Shown: piece after piece, positions 11,485 through 22,942 of the stretch
Numbering within the stretch: position 1 is the stretch's first letter
Layout: every line of letters begins with the position of its first letter
From: Actinomycetospora cinnamomea
GTDB lineage: Bacteria > Actinomycetota > Actinomycetes > Mycobacteriales > Pseudonocardiaceae
NCBI RefSeq assembly: GCF_003096675.1
Contig: NZ_QEKW01000016.1
Span: 1 to 64,000, forward strand
Length of the DNA stretch: 64,000 nt
Direction of reading: 5' to 3'
Notes under the pieces: generated by a model
Told to the model about the DNA's origin: nothing
Database searches by the model: none
The model's input: only the letters and a program-made list of their open reading frames with translations
Program-made: the position numbers and the translations under genes

Positions 11485-11520
11485 GCGGACGTCACGGCTG
11501 TAGCCGTGACGTTCGCTCAC
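11481..11520. terminator. 40-bp hairpin with GTGAG/CTCAC ends, bidirectional terminator candidate
   Basis: The arms GTGAGCGGACGTCACGGCT (11481-11499) and 11502-11520 pair over 19 bp with one G-T wobble and a 2-nt loop. The upstream gene's TGA is inside the left arm, and the convergent dienelactone hydrolase gene stops 9 bases beyond. There is no T-tract, as is common in high-GC actinobacteria. Confidence 0.75.
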
Positions 11521-11528
11521 GTCGGGGG

Positions 11529-12248
11529 TCAGCGCAGGTTCGACCGCAGGAAGTTCAGCGTCTCGTTCCAGGCGATCCGCGCCTGCTCGGGGTCGTAGGT
11601 GCCCCTCTCGTGCTGGTCGTTGAAGAAGGCGTGGCCGGCGGGGTAGAGGCGGAAGTCGGGACGGCGGCCGGCCTCGGTCTCGATGCGGTCGGCGAGGGCC
11701 TTCACGGCAACCGGCGGGGCCATCGGGTCCTGCTCGCCGAAGTGCCCGAGCATCGGGGCGGAGAGGTTCGCGAAGCTCGGGTAGTCCTCGCCCAGCACGC
11801 CGTAGAACGGCACCGCGGCCCCGATCTTGTCGCCCTGCTGCGCGGCGAGGACGAGCACGAAGCCGCCGCCCATGCAGAAGCCGACCGCCCCGACCTTGCG
11901 TCCGACCACCGCCTCGTGCCCGAGCAGGAAGTCGACGGCGCCTCCGAGGTCGGTGGCCGCCTGGTCGACCGGCAGCTCCTGCATGAGCCGCCCGGCCTCC
12001 TCGGAGTCGTGCGTCGTGGCGCCGCCGTAGAGGTCGGGGGCGAGCGCGACGAAGCCCTCGGCAGCGAGCCGGTTGGTGACGTCGGCGATGTGGCTCGTCA
12101 GGCCCCACCACTCCTGGATGACCACGACCCCCGGACCCGCGCCCGACTCCGGCAGCGCCAGGTACCCGTGGGCGGTGCGTCCGTTGCTGGGGAAGGTGAC
12201 GTTCTGCAGCGGATTGTCAGAGGGGTTCGACACAGCCATGCGCGCCAT
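11529..12248 (-). CDS. Dienelactone hydrolase family protein
   Basis: 239 aa alpha/beta hydrolase. The nucleophile is Cys (~125) in VGAVGFCMGGGF, and the triad is completed by an Asp and the His of PAGHAFFNDQHE near the C-terminus. The family hydrolyses dienelactone in chlorocatechol breakdown, but many actinobacterial members act on other lactones or esters, so the substrate is open. ATG at 12248 or 12239 (M-AVSNPSDN) are both possible. It converges on the upstream gene at a shared hairpin and is co-directional with glbO, which lies upstream of it. Confidence 0.85.
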   Translation of the reverse strand: MARMAVSNPSDNPLQNVTFPSNGRTAHGYLALPESGAGPGVVVIQEWWGLTSHIADVTNRLAAEGFVALAPDLYGGATTHDSEEAGRLMQELPVDQAATDLGGAVDFLLGHEAVVGRKVGAVGFCMGGGFVLVLAAQQGDKIGAAVPFYGVLGEDYPSFANLSAPMLGHFGEQDPMAPPVAVKALADRIETEAGRRPDFRLYPAGHAFFNDQHERGTYDPEQARIAWNETLNFLRSNLR

Positions 12249-12301
12249 CCCACCAGCGATCAGGCAGCTACGCTCAGCGGCCCGCGCTCACCGGCCCGCG
12301 C

Positions 12302-12700
12302 TCACCAGCTCTTGTTCATCATGCTCGTGGCGGCCATCTCGAAGTAGTCCCACATCTGCCGGCGCCGCTCCTCGGGGAGGTCGGCCTCGTCCACGGCGAC
12401 GCGCATGCAGCGCAGCCACGCGTCGCGCTCGAGCGGTCCGATGGGGAACGGGCCGTGGCGCATGCGCAGGCGCGGGTGGCCGCGCTGGTGGGAGTAGGTC
12501 TGCGGGCCGCCCCAGTACTGCTCGAGGAACATGAGCAGTCGCTGCTCGGCCGGGCCCAGGTCCTCCTCCGGGTACAGGGGACGCAGGACCGGGTCCTCGG
12601 CGACCTGCTGGTAGAAGCGGTGCACGATCGCGGCGAACGTCTCGTGCCCGCCCACGGCGTCGTAGAACGTCTCGGGCCGTCCTGCCTGCGGTGCGCTCAC
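12302..12700 (-). CDS. glbO: Group II truncated haemoglobin
   Basis: 132 aa, normal for trHbO. The B10 Tyr lies in [12 protein letters not shown], the distal pocket/CD region in [13 protein letters not shown], the proximal His in RHGPFPIG, and the G8 Trp in [10 protein letters not shown]. These proteins bind O2 and NO and support respiration or detoxification in mycobacteria. Syntenic with Rv2470 and, as there, opposite in orientation to the flanking ssb-gdh operon. Confidence 0.93.
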   Translation of the reverse strand: MSAPQAGRPETFYDAVGGHETFAAIVHRFYQQVAEDPVLRPLYPEEDLGPAEQRLLMFLEQYWGGPQTYSHQRGHPRLRMRHGPFPIGPLERDAWLRCMRVAVDEADLPEERRRQMWDYFEMAATSMMNKSW

Positions 12701-12731
12701 ACCACCAGATTCCCAGATCCGCGCCGATGCG

Positions 12732-13796
12732 TCAGACGGCCGGGGTCCCGGGGCCCGCGACGCCGGGACGGCCGCCGAACGGGAACGGCGCGGGGACGCC
12801 GGCGACGTCGAGCGCCGACTTGATCTCGGCCGCCACGGCCCGCTGCACCGCCCACTGCTCGCCGGGGCGGGTGCGCACGGTCAGGCGCATGAGGACGCCC
12901 TCGGCGGTCACCGACTGCACGCCGAGCATCTCGGGCGGCGCGATCACCTTGCTCGCGATCTTGGGCTCGGCGCACTCGGCGTTGGCGGCGCGCTCGGCGA
13001 TCTCGAGCGCCTCGTCGACGTCGGCGGTGTGGCCGACGGGGATGTCCACGACCGCGACCGAGTAGCCCTGGCTGGAGTTGCCGACGCGCAGGATCTCGCC
13101 GTTGCGCACGTACCAGACGGTGCCCGCGATGTCGCGCAGCGTCGTCACCCGTAGTCCCACGGCCTCGACGGTGCCGCTGGCCTCGCCCAGGTCCACGAAG
13201 TCGCCGACCCCGTACTGGTCCTCGAGCATCATGAAGATGCCGGAGAGGAAGTCGCGGACGAGGTTCTGGGAGCCGAACCCGATCGCGACCCCGAGGATGC
13301 CGGCGGACGCGATGATCGGGGCGAGGTCGACCCCGAACTCGCCCAGGATCAGCATGAACGCGACGCCGTAGATGACGATCGTGCTGAACGAGCGGAGCAC
13401 CGAGCCGATCGCCTGGGCGCGCTGCGTGCGCCGCTCGACCATCACCGGCGCGGCATCGCGCAACGTCCGCACCGCGCGGTCGCGCAGCGGGCGCAGCAGC
13501 GCGGGCACGCGGCCCTCGCCCGCCCCGTTCGTGAGGCGGTGGATGGCCCGGTGCACGGCGAAGCGCAGCGCCACGGCGACCACGACGATCAGGAGCACGA
13601 TCACGGCGTGCGCGAGCAGCTGGTCGGCGGAGCGGGAGAGCCAGTCGGCCTGCGTCAGCTCGAAGACGCGCGCGCAGATGGAGCCCTGGTCGGCGGCGCA
13701 GGTGGGCGCACCCGGCGGCAACGGCAGTGACGCGGTGGTCGATGCCGGGGCGGCCGGGGAGCTGCCCGGTGTCGGGGTCGGCAACGGCACGTTCAC
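12732..13796 (-). CDS. MscS-family mechanosensitive ion channel
   Basis: 354 aa from the GTG at 13796. Three N-terminal helices are visible ([37 protein letters not shown] and the pore helix [20 protein letters not shown]). The hallmark block [24 protein letters not shown] marks the start of the beta domain. The C-terminal cytoplasmic cage domain ends with low-complexity Pro/Gly. It releases osmolytes on hypo-osmotic shock. The N-terminal ~40 residues are Pro/Thr/Ser-rich and the start is uncertain. Divergent from the HNH gene. Confidence 0.9.
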   Translation of the reverse strand: MNVPLPTPTPGSSPAAPASTTASLPLPPGAPTCAADQGSICARVFELTQADWLSRSADQLLAHAVIVLLIVVVAVALRFAVHRAIHRLTNGAGEGRVPALLRPLRDRAVRTLRDAAPVMVERRTQRAQAIGSVLRSFSTIVIYGVAFMLILGEFGVDLAPIIASAGILGVAIGFGSQNLVRDFLSGIFMMLEDQYGVGDFVDLGEASGTVEAVGLRVTTLRDIAGTVWYVRNGEILRVGNSSQGYSVAVVDIPVGHTADVDEALEIAERAANAECAEPKIASKVIAPPEMLGVQSVTAEGVLMRLTVRTRPGEQWAVQRAVAAEIKSALDVAGVPAPFPFGGRPGVAGPGTPAV

Positions 13797-13959
13797 GTCG
13801 ACCGACGGTAGAGCACGCGGTCGAGTGAGCCGACCGCCCGTCCCGGCCGCGTCCTCCTCGCCGACACGCCGGTCGACCCGCGTGGCGCACGCCACCAACA
13901 CGCGTGCGAACGGGCGGGTTGTGTGGTCGACTAGGCGCAACTCGGCGGGAGGTGGTCGT

Positions 13960-14634
13960 GTGCACGAACGACAACCCGGCAGCGTGACTCCGCTGGTCAG
14001 CGAGGTCCCGCCCACCACCGCGCCACACGGCGCGTCCGACCCTCCCGTCCCCGATCTCTCCGTCGCTCCTCCGCTCGCTCCCCCGTCCGCTCCCGCCCCG
14101 TCGCCGTCGTCGCCCCCGTGGGGCCGCCGCCGGGTGCTGCTCCTCAACGCCACCTTCGAGCCCCTCACCGCGCTGCCGCTGCGCCGGGCGATCGTGCTGC
14201 TCGTGTGTGGCAAGGCCGAGATCGTGCACGGCGACGCCGCCGGGCTCGTGCTGCATTCGGCCACCGGTGCCGTCGACGTCCCCTCCGTCATCCGGCTCCG
14301 CACCTACGTCCGCGTGCCCTACCGCGCGCGCGTGCCGCTCACCCGCGCGGCACTCATGCACCGTGACCGGTTCCGCTGCGCCTACTGCGGCGGGCGTGCG
14401 GAGACCATCGACCACGTGGTGCCGCGCAGCCGCGGGGGCACGCACACGTGGGAGAACTGCGTGGCCTGCTGCGCGCGGTGCAATCACAAGAAGGCCGACA
14501 AGCTGCTCGCCGAGCTCGGCTGGCCGCTGCGCACCATGCCCACCGCGCCCCGCGGGCGGCACTGGCGGCTGCTCGCCGGGCTCGTCGACGCCGACCCGCT
14601 GTGGCTGCCCTACCTCGGCGAGACGGCGGCCTGA
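13960..14634 (+). CDS. HNH endonuclease family protein
   Basis: 224 aa. The N-terminal ~50 residues are Pro/Ser-rich; then comes RRVLLLNATFEPLTALPLRRA, typical of the family, and the HNH motif CAYCGGRAETIDHVVPRSRGG with NCVACCARCNHKKADK at ~139-185. Two CxxC pairs bind zinc, and the IDHVVP His plus the downstream N and H form the nuclease centre. GTG at 13960 is chosen for GGGAGG seven bases upstream. Syntenic with Rv2469c. Cellular role unknown; DNA nicking or repair is the family expectation. Confidence 0.88.
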   Translation: MHERQPGSVTPLVSEVPPTTAPHGASDPPVPDLSVAPPLAPPSAPAPSPSSPPWGRRRVLLLNATFEPLTALPLRRAIVLLVCGKAEIVHGDAAGLVLHSATGAVDVPSVIRLRTYVRVPYRARVPLTRAALMHRDRFRCAYCGGRAETIDHVVPRSRGGTHTWENCVACCARCNHKKADKLLAELGWPLRTMPTAPRGRHWRLLAGLVDADPLWLPYLGETAA

Positions 14635-14741
14635 GAACCTCGCGTCGCGATCGAGCGTGTGGCGTTGCGGACACTGGGTGTCAGCGATGGCCCACGGCTG
14701 ACACTCCGCCGACCCCCGCCATCGGGCACCATGCAGCATCC

Positions 14742-16148
14742 GTGAGCGATCTCCACGAGCTGAGCGCCCTCGAGACCGGGGCGGCGATCCGGCGCGGTGA
14801 CGTCTCGGCGCTGGAGGTGGTCGACGCGGCGCTCGAACGCGCCGACCGGCTGGGCCCCGGGCTCGGCGCCTTCACCGTGCTCACGCCCGAGCGGGCGCGG
14901 GACGCGGCGCGCGCCCTCGACCGGGCCGGGGTCGCCGACGGCGGCCCGCTCGCCGGGGTACCGACGGCGATCAAGGACCTCACCGCCACCGCCGGTGTCC
15001 CGACGGCCCGGGGCTCGGTGCTGAACGCGGGGCACGTCCCCGTCCACGACGACGACGTGGTCGGCCTCCTGCGCGCGGCCGGGACGATCAGCATCGGCAA
15101 GACCGCGGTGCCCGAGTTCGGGCTGCCCTGCTACACCGAGCCCGCCGGCGCGCCGCCTGCGGTCACCCCGTGGGACCGCACCCGCTCGGCGGGCGGATCG
15201 TCCGGCGGTGCGGCGGCGGCCGTCGCCGCGGGCATCCTGCCCGTGGCCCACGGCACCGACGGTGGTGGCTCGATCCGCATCCCGGCCTCGGTGTGCGGGC
15301 TGGTCGGGCTGAAGACGACCCGCGGGCGGGTGCCCGCCGGGCCGGCGGGCGGCGACCCGGCCGGGCTCTCGGTGCACGGCCCGCTGGCGCGCACCGTCGC
15401 CGACGCGGCGGCGTTCCTCGACGCGATCGGGGTGCCCGCGCCGGGAGAGCCGTTCGTGCCCGCGCCCCCGCCGCCGGGCGGCTATCTCGCCGGGCTCGGC
15501 CACGCCTCGGGACCCCGCCGGATCGCGCTGGCGGTCGACCCGCCGATCGACGGCGCCGAGGTCCACCCCGCGTGCCGTGGGGCCGCCGAGGACACCGCCG
15601 CGATGCTCGCGGACCTCGGCCACCACGTCGAACCCGTCGCGCACCGGCTGCCCGACGACGTCGTCGACGCGTTCCTCACCCTGTGGGCGGTGCTCTCGCT
15701 CGGTGACCCGGTGGACCCGGCCGACGAGCCCCGCCTGCAGCCGCTGACCCGGCACCTGCGCGCCCGCGGCCGCGAGGTCGCCGGGGCGGCGGCGATGGCC
15801 GCGCTGCACACGGTGCAGACCGCGACGCGGACCCTCGTCGCCGAGCGCGCCGCGTACGACGCCGTCCTGACCCCGACCGTCGCCCTGCCGCCGCGCCCGA
15901 TCGGGTGGTTCACCGCGGGCGGCGACCCCGCCGACGACTTCGCGCGCCAGATCGCGTTCACCCCGTGGACCGCGATCGCGAACCTCACCGGCGAGCCCGC
16001 GATCTCGCTGCCGACGAGCTGGTCGGACGGCTTGCCGATCGGGGTCGCGCTGCGCGGACGCCGGGGGGAGGAGGCGGTCCTGCTGGGGCTCGGCGCCGAG
16101 CTCGAAGCGGCCCGGCCGTGGGTGGGGCGGCGCCCGCCGGTGGTGTGA
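14742..16148 (+). CDS. Amidase (amidase-signature family)
   Basis: 468 aa. The Ser-cisSer-Lys triad is visible: Lys in PTAIKDLTATAGVP (~78), cis-Ser in the Gly/Ser-rich RSAGGSSGGAAAAVAAG (~152) and the nucleophile Ser in DGGGSIRIPAS (~176). Relatives include GatA-like amidases, 6-aminohexanoate-cyclic-dimer hydrolase and aryl-acylamidases; no gatB or gatC lies nearby, so this is a free-standing amidase. GTG 14742 is the only start that fits the family N-terminus (LHELSALETGAAIRRGDVSA). It has no counterpart at this place in M. tuberculosis. Confidence 0.9.
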   Translation: MSDLHELSALETGAAIRRGDVSALEVVDAALERADRLGPGLGAFTVLTPERARDAARALDRAGVADGGPLAGVPTAIKDLTATAGVPTARGSVLNAGHVPVHDDDVVGLLRAAGTISIGKTAVPEFGLPCYTEPAGAPPAVTPWDRTRSAGGSSGGAAAAVAAGILPVAHGTDGGGSIRIPASVCGLVGLKTTRGRVPAGPAGGDPAGLSVHGPLARTVADAAAFLDAIGVPAPGEPFVPAPPPPGGYLAGLGHASGPRRIALAVDPPIDGAEVHPACRGAAEDTAAMLADLGHHVEPVAHRLPDDVVDAFLTLWAVLSLGDPVDPADEPRLQPLTRHLRARGREVAGAAAMAALHTVQTATRTLVAERAAYDAVLTPTVALPPRPIGWFTAGGDPADDFARQIAFTPWTAIANLTGEPAISLPTSWSDGLPIGVALRGRRGEEAVLLGLGAELEAARPWVGRRPPVV

Positions 16149-16215
16149 GGCGCCCACGGCGCGGTGAGGCTCCTACGACGGGACGTCGTCGACGGCATCC
16201 ACTACGGTGCTGCGC

Positions 16216-16470
16216 GTGAGCCCCCTGACCACGATCCTGCTCTTCGTCGTGGCGCCGGTCGGAGGTCTGCTCCTGATCGCCGCGACGACCATGATCCGCC
16301 CGTCGCAGCGCGGTGCGCGCTACCGCTCCGGTGACGAGTGGGACCACGAGCCGCTGTGGTGGATGGGCAACCCCCGAGGCTCGGGCGTCCCCGGGCCGAC
16401 CGTCGAGGCCGTGCCATCGAGCCCGGCCGCCGAGCACACCGCCCGAGGAGGCGCTCGTGGCACGTGGTGA
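16216..16470 (+). CDS. ctaJ: Small one-helix membrane protein, probable CtaJ subunit of aa3 oxidase
   Basis: 84 aa. One transmembrane helix (PLTTILLFVVAPVGGLLLIAAT) is followed by a short soluble tail with GARYRSGDEWDHEPLWWMGN, which resembles the PRYRPGEPW...EPVWW segment of the CtaJ accessory subunit found in the mycobacterial bcc-aa3 supercomplex. In mycobacteria that gene also lies beside the DUF5130 gene and pepN. The start is GTG 16216 (GTG 16207 possible). It overlaps the next gene by 14 bases, so the two are translationally coupled. Confidence 0.6.
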   Translation: MSPLTTILLFVVAPVGGLLLIAATTMIRPSQRGARYRSGDEWDHEPLWWMGNPRGSGVPGPTVEAVPSSPAAEHTARGGARGTW

Positions 16471-16987
16471 GGTCGTCGCATCCGGGCAGGACGAGCCCGG
16501 GCAGACCACCCGGCTGAACCAGGGTCCGGGCGTCCTCGAGGACCCCATCTACGGACAGGCGCGCGTCGCCACCGCGTCGGGGCGCATCTCCGAGGCGATG
16601 GACGTGCTGTCGGAGGACTCGCGCACGCCGTTCTCGCCGTCCCAGCTCTCGCGTCTGGACGAGGCCCTCACGCTCGCCTGCCGCGAGACCGGGCTGCTGT
16701 TCACGCTGTACGTCGGTGCGCTCGGCACCCGCTCGCGGGAGCGTGCCGAGGAGCTGCACGCCTCGCTCGGTGACCGCGCGGCCGAGTCGGTCGTCGTGGC
16801 CGTCTCGCCGGGCGAGCGGGTCGTCGAGGTCGTCACCGGCGCCGAGTCCAGCCGGCGCATCGACGACCGCGCGGCCAAGCTCGCGGTGATGAGCATGGTG
16901 GCCTCGTTCAAGGAGTCCGACCTCGTCGGCGGCATGGTCGAGGGCCTGACGATGCTCGCCGACCAGGCCGGCCACATCCACCACTAG
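16457..16987 (+). CDS. DUF5130 family protein (Rv2468c-like)
   Basis: 176 aa. GTG 16457 is preceded by GAGGAG. The soluble protein has an N-terminal tail, then ISEAMDVLSEDSRTPFSPSQLSRLDEALTLACRETGLLFTLYVG, SVVVAVSPGERVVEVVTGAESSRRIDDRAAKLAVMSM and a final helix. This is a TPM/DUF5130-like alpha/beta pattern. It matches Rv2468c by position and length. Coupling to ctaJ suggests a link to respiration or the cell envelope, but the biochemical role is unknown. Confidence 0.75.
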   Translation: MARGEVVASGQDEPGQTTRLNQGPGVLEDPIYGQARVATASGRISEAMDVLSEDSRTPFSPSQLSRLDEALTLACRETGLLFTLYVGALGTRSRERAEELHASLGDRAAESVVVAVSPGERVVEVVTGAESSRRIDDRAAKLAVMSMVASFKESDLVGGMVEGLTMLADQAGHIHH

Positions 16988-17013
16988 ACAGTTCCGAGCA
17001 CCCCCGGAACGGC

Positions 17014-17060
17014 ACGAACGCGCTGTTCGCTGCGATAGAAGCAGCGAACAGCGCGTTCGT
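17014..17060. terminator. Perfect 20-bp-stem hairpin between convergent genes
   Basis: ACGAACGCGCTGTTCGCTGC (17014-17033) pairs without mismatch with 17041-17060 across the loop GATAGAA. It lies 27 bases after the DUF5130 stop and 17 before the pepN stop on the other strand, so it probably terminates both. Its sequence is unrelated to the GTGAG-type hairpins. Confidence 0.85.
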
Positions 17061-17076
17061 TGCGTTCGGGACGGCC

Positions 17077-19653
<2,577 letters not shown>

Positions 19654-19674
19654 GCCGACACCCTACGGCCGTCG

Positions 19675-19701
19675 GGAACATCACCGGGCTCGCCCGGGGT
19701 T
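19675..19701 (+). promoter_or_regulatory. SigH/SigR-type (thiol-stress) promoter
   Basis: GGAAC at 19675-19679 and GTT at 19699-19701 are 19 bases apart, matching the GGAAY-N18/19-GTT consensus of the oxidative and thiol stress sigma factors SigR (Streptomyces) and SigH (mycobacteria). It lies 38 bases before the nitroreductase start. Rv2466c is a known SigH target, which supports the reading. Confidence 0.7.
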
Positions 19702-19739
19702 GCCCCGGTGAGACCGTCAGGAAGGGGAACCCGACCGTC

Positions 19740-20348
19740 ATGGCTGAGAAGACCCGCGTCGACTTCTGGTTCGACCCGCTGTGCCCGTTCGCGTGGATCA
19801 CGTCGCGCTGGATGCTCGAGGTCGAGAAGGTCCGCGACGTGGAGACGCACTGGCACGTCATGAGTCTCGCGGTGCTCAACGAGGGCCGGGACCTGCCCGA
19901 GGAGTACGCCGAGATGATGACGAAGGCGTGGGGTCCCGTCCGCGTCTGCATCGCCGCGGCGCAGCAGAAGGGCGATGACGTCCTCGCCCCGCTGTACACG
20001 GCGATGGGCACCGAGATCCACAACAACGACAACAAGGACTTCGACGACGTCATCGCGAAGGCGCTCGACGAGGTCGGACTGGACGCGTCGCTGGCCCAGG
20101 CCGCGCACTCCGACGAGTACGACGACGAGCTGAAGAAGTCCCACCACGCGGGCATGGACCCGGTCGGCATGGACGTCGGCACCCCGGTCATCCACGTCGA
20201 GGGCTCGGCCTACTTCGGCCCCGTGATGACCCGCATCCCCCAGGGCGAACAGGCCGGCCAGATCTTCGACGGCGCGAAGCTTCTCGCGGGCTACGAGTAC
20301 TTCTACGAGCTCAAGCGCACCCGGGACACCGAGCTGCGATTTGACTAA
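19740..20348 (+). CDS. DsbA-fold mycothiol-dependent nitroreductase, Rv2466c family
   Basis: 202 aa, very similar in layout to Rv2466c: [24 protein letters not shown] at the thioredoxin active site, the helical insert, then [11 protein letters not shown] with the cis-Pro loop and a C-terminal FELKRTR-like helix. Rv2466c uses CPWC with mycothiol to reduce oxidised thiols and nitro-prodrugs. Here the motif is C-P-F-A, so the second (resolving) cysteine is missing, implying a monothiol mechanism. ATG 19740 follows AGGAAGG. It converges with the next gene, with stops overlapping. Confidence 0.88.
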   Translation: MAEKTRVDFWFDPLCPFAWITSRWMLEVEKVRDVETHWHVMSLAVLNEGRDLPEEYAEMMTKAWGPVRVCIAAAQQKGDDVLAPLYTAMGTEIHNNDNKDFDDVIAKALDEVGLDASLAQAAHSDEYDDELKKSHHAGMDPVGMDVGTPVIHVEGSAYFGPVMTRIPQGEQAGQIFDGAKLLAGYEYFYELKRTRDTELRFD

Positions 20349-21346
20349 CGTCTCGTGAGTGCTTGTCCGTCCTGGGGCACGGACAAGCACTCACAGGTCG
20401 CCGTGGTCGTCCGCAGCAGGAGGCCGCGTCGTCGCAGGATGGCGGTGACCATCGCCGCCGTCCGGCAGGGCGTGCCGGTGACCTCCTCCCATCCGAACGT
20501 CAGCCGGGCACGGCCCTCCAGCTCGGCCGCGTTGTCGCGGGCGCGATCGACGAACGCGGAGGCCCGGTCGGAGTGCCAGCGCCATCCGTCGAGCCGGACC
20601 GTGACGGGGCCCTCCGGCGTCTCGTACTCGCAGTCCTCGTACCGCGTGCTCCCGCCGACCCGCACGGCCGCCTGGCGGCGAGCCCGGGGCAGCCCGTGCG
20701 CGTCCTCGACGTCCACGGTGTAACGCGACTCCAGCGCCGAGGAGACCCCCTCGGCCAGCAACCGCGCCGCGTCCTTCAGCGGCTTTCGGTAGCGCCGGGG
20801 TCGGCGCAGTTCCATCACCGTCAGCAGCTGCCGCGCCGAGACCTTCATGCCGAGCGCGGCGTGGAGCATCGTCCGCATGGCCGTCCGCGGGTCCGACGCC
20901 GCCACGGCGAGGTCGAGGCAGGTGTCGGGACGCGAGACGGTCGGGAGATCGGACCGGTCGACGACCAGATGAGCGAAGGCGCGGGAGCGGTGCAGGGCGA
21001 CGTCGTCCCGGTCGTGGGCCGAGCTGCCGTAGGGGACGACGACGTGCACACGACCGTCACCGGGAACGCTCAAGCCGTGGCGGGCGGCTGCGGTGGCGTG
21101 GCTCAGGGCGGCGCTCGGGCCGGTGCACAGCAGCGCGGCGCGCTGTCGTTGGCGTTCGGTCGGCGCGCCCGTGGTCGTCAGATAGACCTTGCGATGCAGG
21201 CGCAGCATGCGTCGCGCCGTCAGCTGCGCCTCGATCCACTCGTCGGTGTAGCCGGCCGCCAGGATCTGGGCGCGTGTCAGCAGGTCGTCCTGCGTCCGCG
21301 CGGTGCGGCGCAGGGCCAGTTCGTCTCTCATGTCCCGACCGTCCAT
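20345..21346 (-). CDS. AbiEi-like N-domain plus DUF559 (Vsr-like) protein
   Basis: 333 aa from ATG 21346 (ATG 21331 also possible). Residues ~10-60 ([33 protein letters not shown]) form the AbiEi-type wHTH. The middle part is variable. The end ([25 protein letters not shown] then FGWEEV) matches the Vsr/PD-(D/E)XK-like DUF559 fold, but the usual ExD acid appears as Arg (V-R-L-D-G), so nuclease activity is doubtful. Such proteins are frequent, often multicopy, in actinobacteria; a toxin-antitoxin role is unproven and no partner gene is adjacent. The last ~17 codons run through the 40-bp palindrome at 20355. Confidence 0.75.
   Translation of the reverse strand: MDGRDMRDELALRRTARTQDDLLTRAQILAAGYTDEWIEAQLTARRMLRLHRKVYLTTTGAPTERQRQRAALLCTGPSAALSHATAAARHGLSVPGDGRVHVVVPYGSSAHDRDDVALHRSRAFAHLVVDRSDLPTVSRPDTCLDLAVAASDPRTAMRTMLHAALGMKVSARQLLTVMELRRPRRYRKPLKDAARLLAEGVSSALESRYTVDVEDAHGLPRARRQAAVRVGGSTRYEDCEYETPEGPVTVRLDGWRWHSDRASAFVDRARDNAAELEGRARLTFGWEEVTGTPCRTAAMVTAILRRRGLLLRTTTATCECLSVPQDGQALTRR
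20355..20394. repeat. 40-bp palindrome family, copy A
   Basis: GTGAGTGCTTGTCCGT (20355-20370) pairs perfectly with 20379-20394 over 16 bp. The copy lies 6 bases after the nitroreductase stop and inside the C-terminal coding end of the DUF559 gene. It may serve as a bidirectional terminator. The same 40-bp sequence recurs at 21459, 24057 and 27789. Confidence 0.9.
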
Positions 21347-21458
21347 CACCCGTGCTGACCAGCGGTAACAGTCGGCCCGGCCCTGTGGACGCATTCGGCC
21401 GATGGGGACGGAACAGCGGTCGGGGACTCGGTGCGGCAGGCTGGGGCTGGGCGCGGGT

Positions 21459-21498
21459 GTGAGTGCTTCTCCGTGCCCCGACACGGGCAAGCACGCAC
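21459..21498. repeat. 40-bp palindrome family, copy B (degenerate)
   Basis: The left arm GTGAGTGCTTCTCCGTG and the right arm ending GGCAAGCACGCAC pair with several mismatches. It lies between the divergent DUF559 and aldehyde dehydrogenase genes, so unlike the other copies it cannot be a gene-end terminator. It ends 17 bases before the ALDH start. Confidence 0.85.
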
Positions 21499-21515
21499 GA
21501 GACCGGAGGTCAAAG

Positions 21516-22937
21516 GTGACGAGCGTCGAGACCCTCTCGCGGCACTGGATCGACGGGGCCTGGCAGGAGGGCTCAGGCTCCATCGCGGTGGTGAACCCGG
21601 CGACGGAGGAGACGATCGCGGAGGTCCCGGCCGGGGGCGCCTCGGAGATCGACACCGCCGTGGTGGCCGCGCGACACGCGTTCAAGGGCTGGGCGGCGAC
21701 GCCGCTGGCCGATCGGGTCGCGATGGTCCTCGCCATCCGCGAGGGCATCAAGTCCCGCAGCGCCGAGATCGCCTCGTCGATCACCGCGGAGATGGGTTCG
21801 CCGACGAAGTTCGCCAACTCGGTCCAGGTCGGCATGCCGATGGCGACCTCCAAGGGCGTCGCCGGGCTGGCCGAGTCGTTCCCGTGGACCGAGGAGATCG
21901 GCAACTCGCTGGTCGTCCGCGAGCCGATCGGTGTCGTCGGCGCGGTGACCCCGTGGAACTACCCCCTGCACCAGGTGGTCGCCAAGGTCGCGCCCGCCCT
22001 CGTGGCGGGCTGCACGATCGTGCTCAAGCCCAGCGAGGTCGCGCCGCTGACCGCGAGCATCCTCGCCGAGATCACCGCCGAGGCCGGGCTGCCCGCCGGG
22101 GTGTTCAACGTCGTGCACGGCACCGGGCCCGAGGCCGGCGAGGCGCTCGCCGCGCACCACGGCGTCGACATGGTCTCGTTCACCGGCTCGGTGCCTGCCG
22201 GGCGTCGCGTGCAGGAGGTCGCCGCGGCGACGGTCAAGCGGGTGGCCCTCGAGCTCGGCGGCAAGTCGGCCAACATCGTGCTCGACGACGCCGACCTCAC
22301 CCAGGCCGTCAAGCTCGGCCTGGGCAACTGCTTCATCAACGGCGGCCAGACGTGCACCGCCTGGACCCGCCTGCTCGTCCCCGAGGCCCTGCACGACCAG
22401 GTCGTCGAGATGGCCGTCGAGCAGTCGGGCAAGTACACCGTCGGCGACCCGACCGAGGAGTCCACCCGCATCGGACCCATGTCGTCGGAGCGCCAGCGCG
22501 AGCGCGTCGAGCACTACATCACCACGGGCGTCCAGGAGGGCGCCGAGCTCGCGGTCGGCGGGCCCGGCCGCCCGGAGGGGCTCGAGGGCGGCGCGTACGT
22601 CCGGCCCACGATCTTCTCCGGCGTGCGCCCCGACATGACCATCGCCCAGGAGGAGATCTTCGGTCCGGTGCTGTCGGTGATGCCCTACGCCGACGAGGAC
22701 GAGGCCGTCGAGATCGCCAACGCCACCGTGTACGGGCTGGCCGGCGCGGTGTTCGCGGGCTCGCAGGAGCGCGGGGTCGAGGTGGCCAAGCGCATGCGCA
22801 CCGGTCAGGTCGACGTCAACGGCGGCGCGTTCAACCCCCTCGCCCCGTTCGGCGGCTACAAGCAGTCGGGCACCGGCCGCGAGCTGGGCCGCTACGGGCT
22901 CGAGGAGTTCCTCGAGGTCAAGTCGATCCAGCTGTAG
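21516..22937 (+). CDS. NAD(P)-dependent aldehyde dehydrogenase
   Basis: 473 aa. The ALDH motifs are in order: PWNYPLHQVVAKVAPALVAG (cofactor and oxyanion Asn), FTGSVPAGRRV, the general-base Glu in LELGGKSANIV (~246), the catalytic Cys in NGGQTCTAWTRLL (~279), and EEIFGPVLSV. GTG 21516 is preceded by GGAGGTCAAA. It oxidises an aldehyde to the acid; the relatives are broad-range ALDHs and the substrate is not evident. The acyltransferase gene starts 5 bases after it. Confidence 0.94.
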   Translation: MTSVETLSRHWIDGAWQEGSGSIAVVNPATEETIAEVPAGGASEIDTAVVAARHAFKGWAATPLADRVAMVLAIREGIKSRSAEIASSITAEMGSPTKFANSVQVGMPMATSKGVAGLAESFPWTEEIGNSLVVREPIGVVGAVTPWNYPLHQVVAKVAPALVAGCTIVLKPSEVAPLTASILAEITAEAGLPAGVFNVVHGTGPEAGEALAAHHGVDMVSFTGSVPAGRRVQEVAAATVKRVALELGGKSANIVLDDADLTQAVKLGLGNCFINGGQTCTAWTRLLVPEALHDQVVEMAVEQSGKYTVGDPTEESTRIGPMSSERQRERVEHYITTGVQEGAELAVGGPGRPEGLEGGAYVRPTIFSGVRPDMTIAQEEIFGPVLSVMPYADEDEAVEIANATVYGLAGAVFAGSQERGVEVAKRMRTGQVDVNGGAFNPLAPFGGYKQSGTGRELGRYGLEEFLEVKSIQL

Positions 22938-22942
22938 GACCG

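Noticed and set aside
20345-21346. AbiE-type toxin-antitoxin system
   Set aside because: Only the AbiEi-like N-terminal domain is present, fused to DUF559; there is no AbiEii toxin gene next to it.
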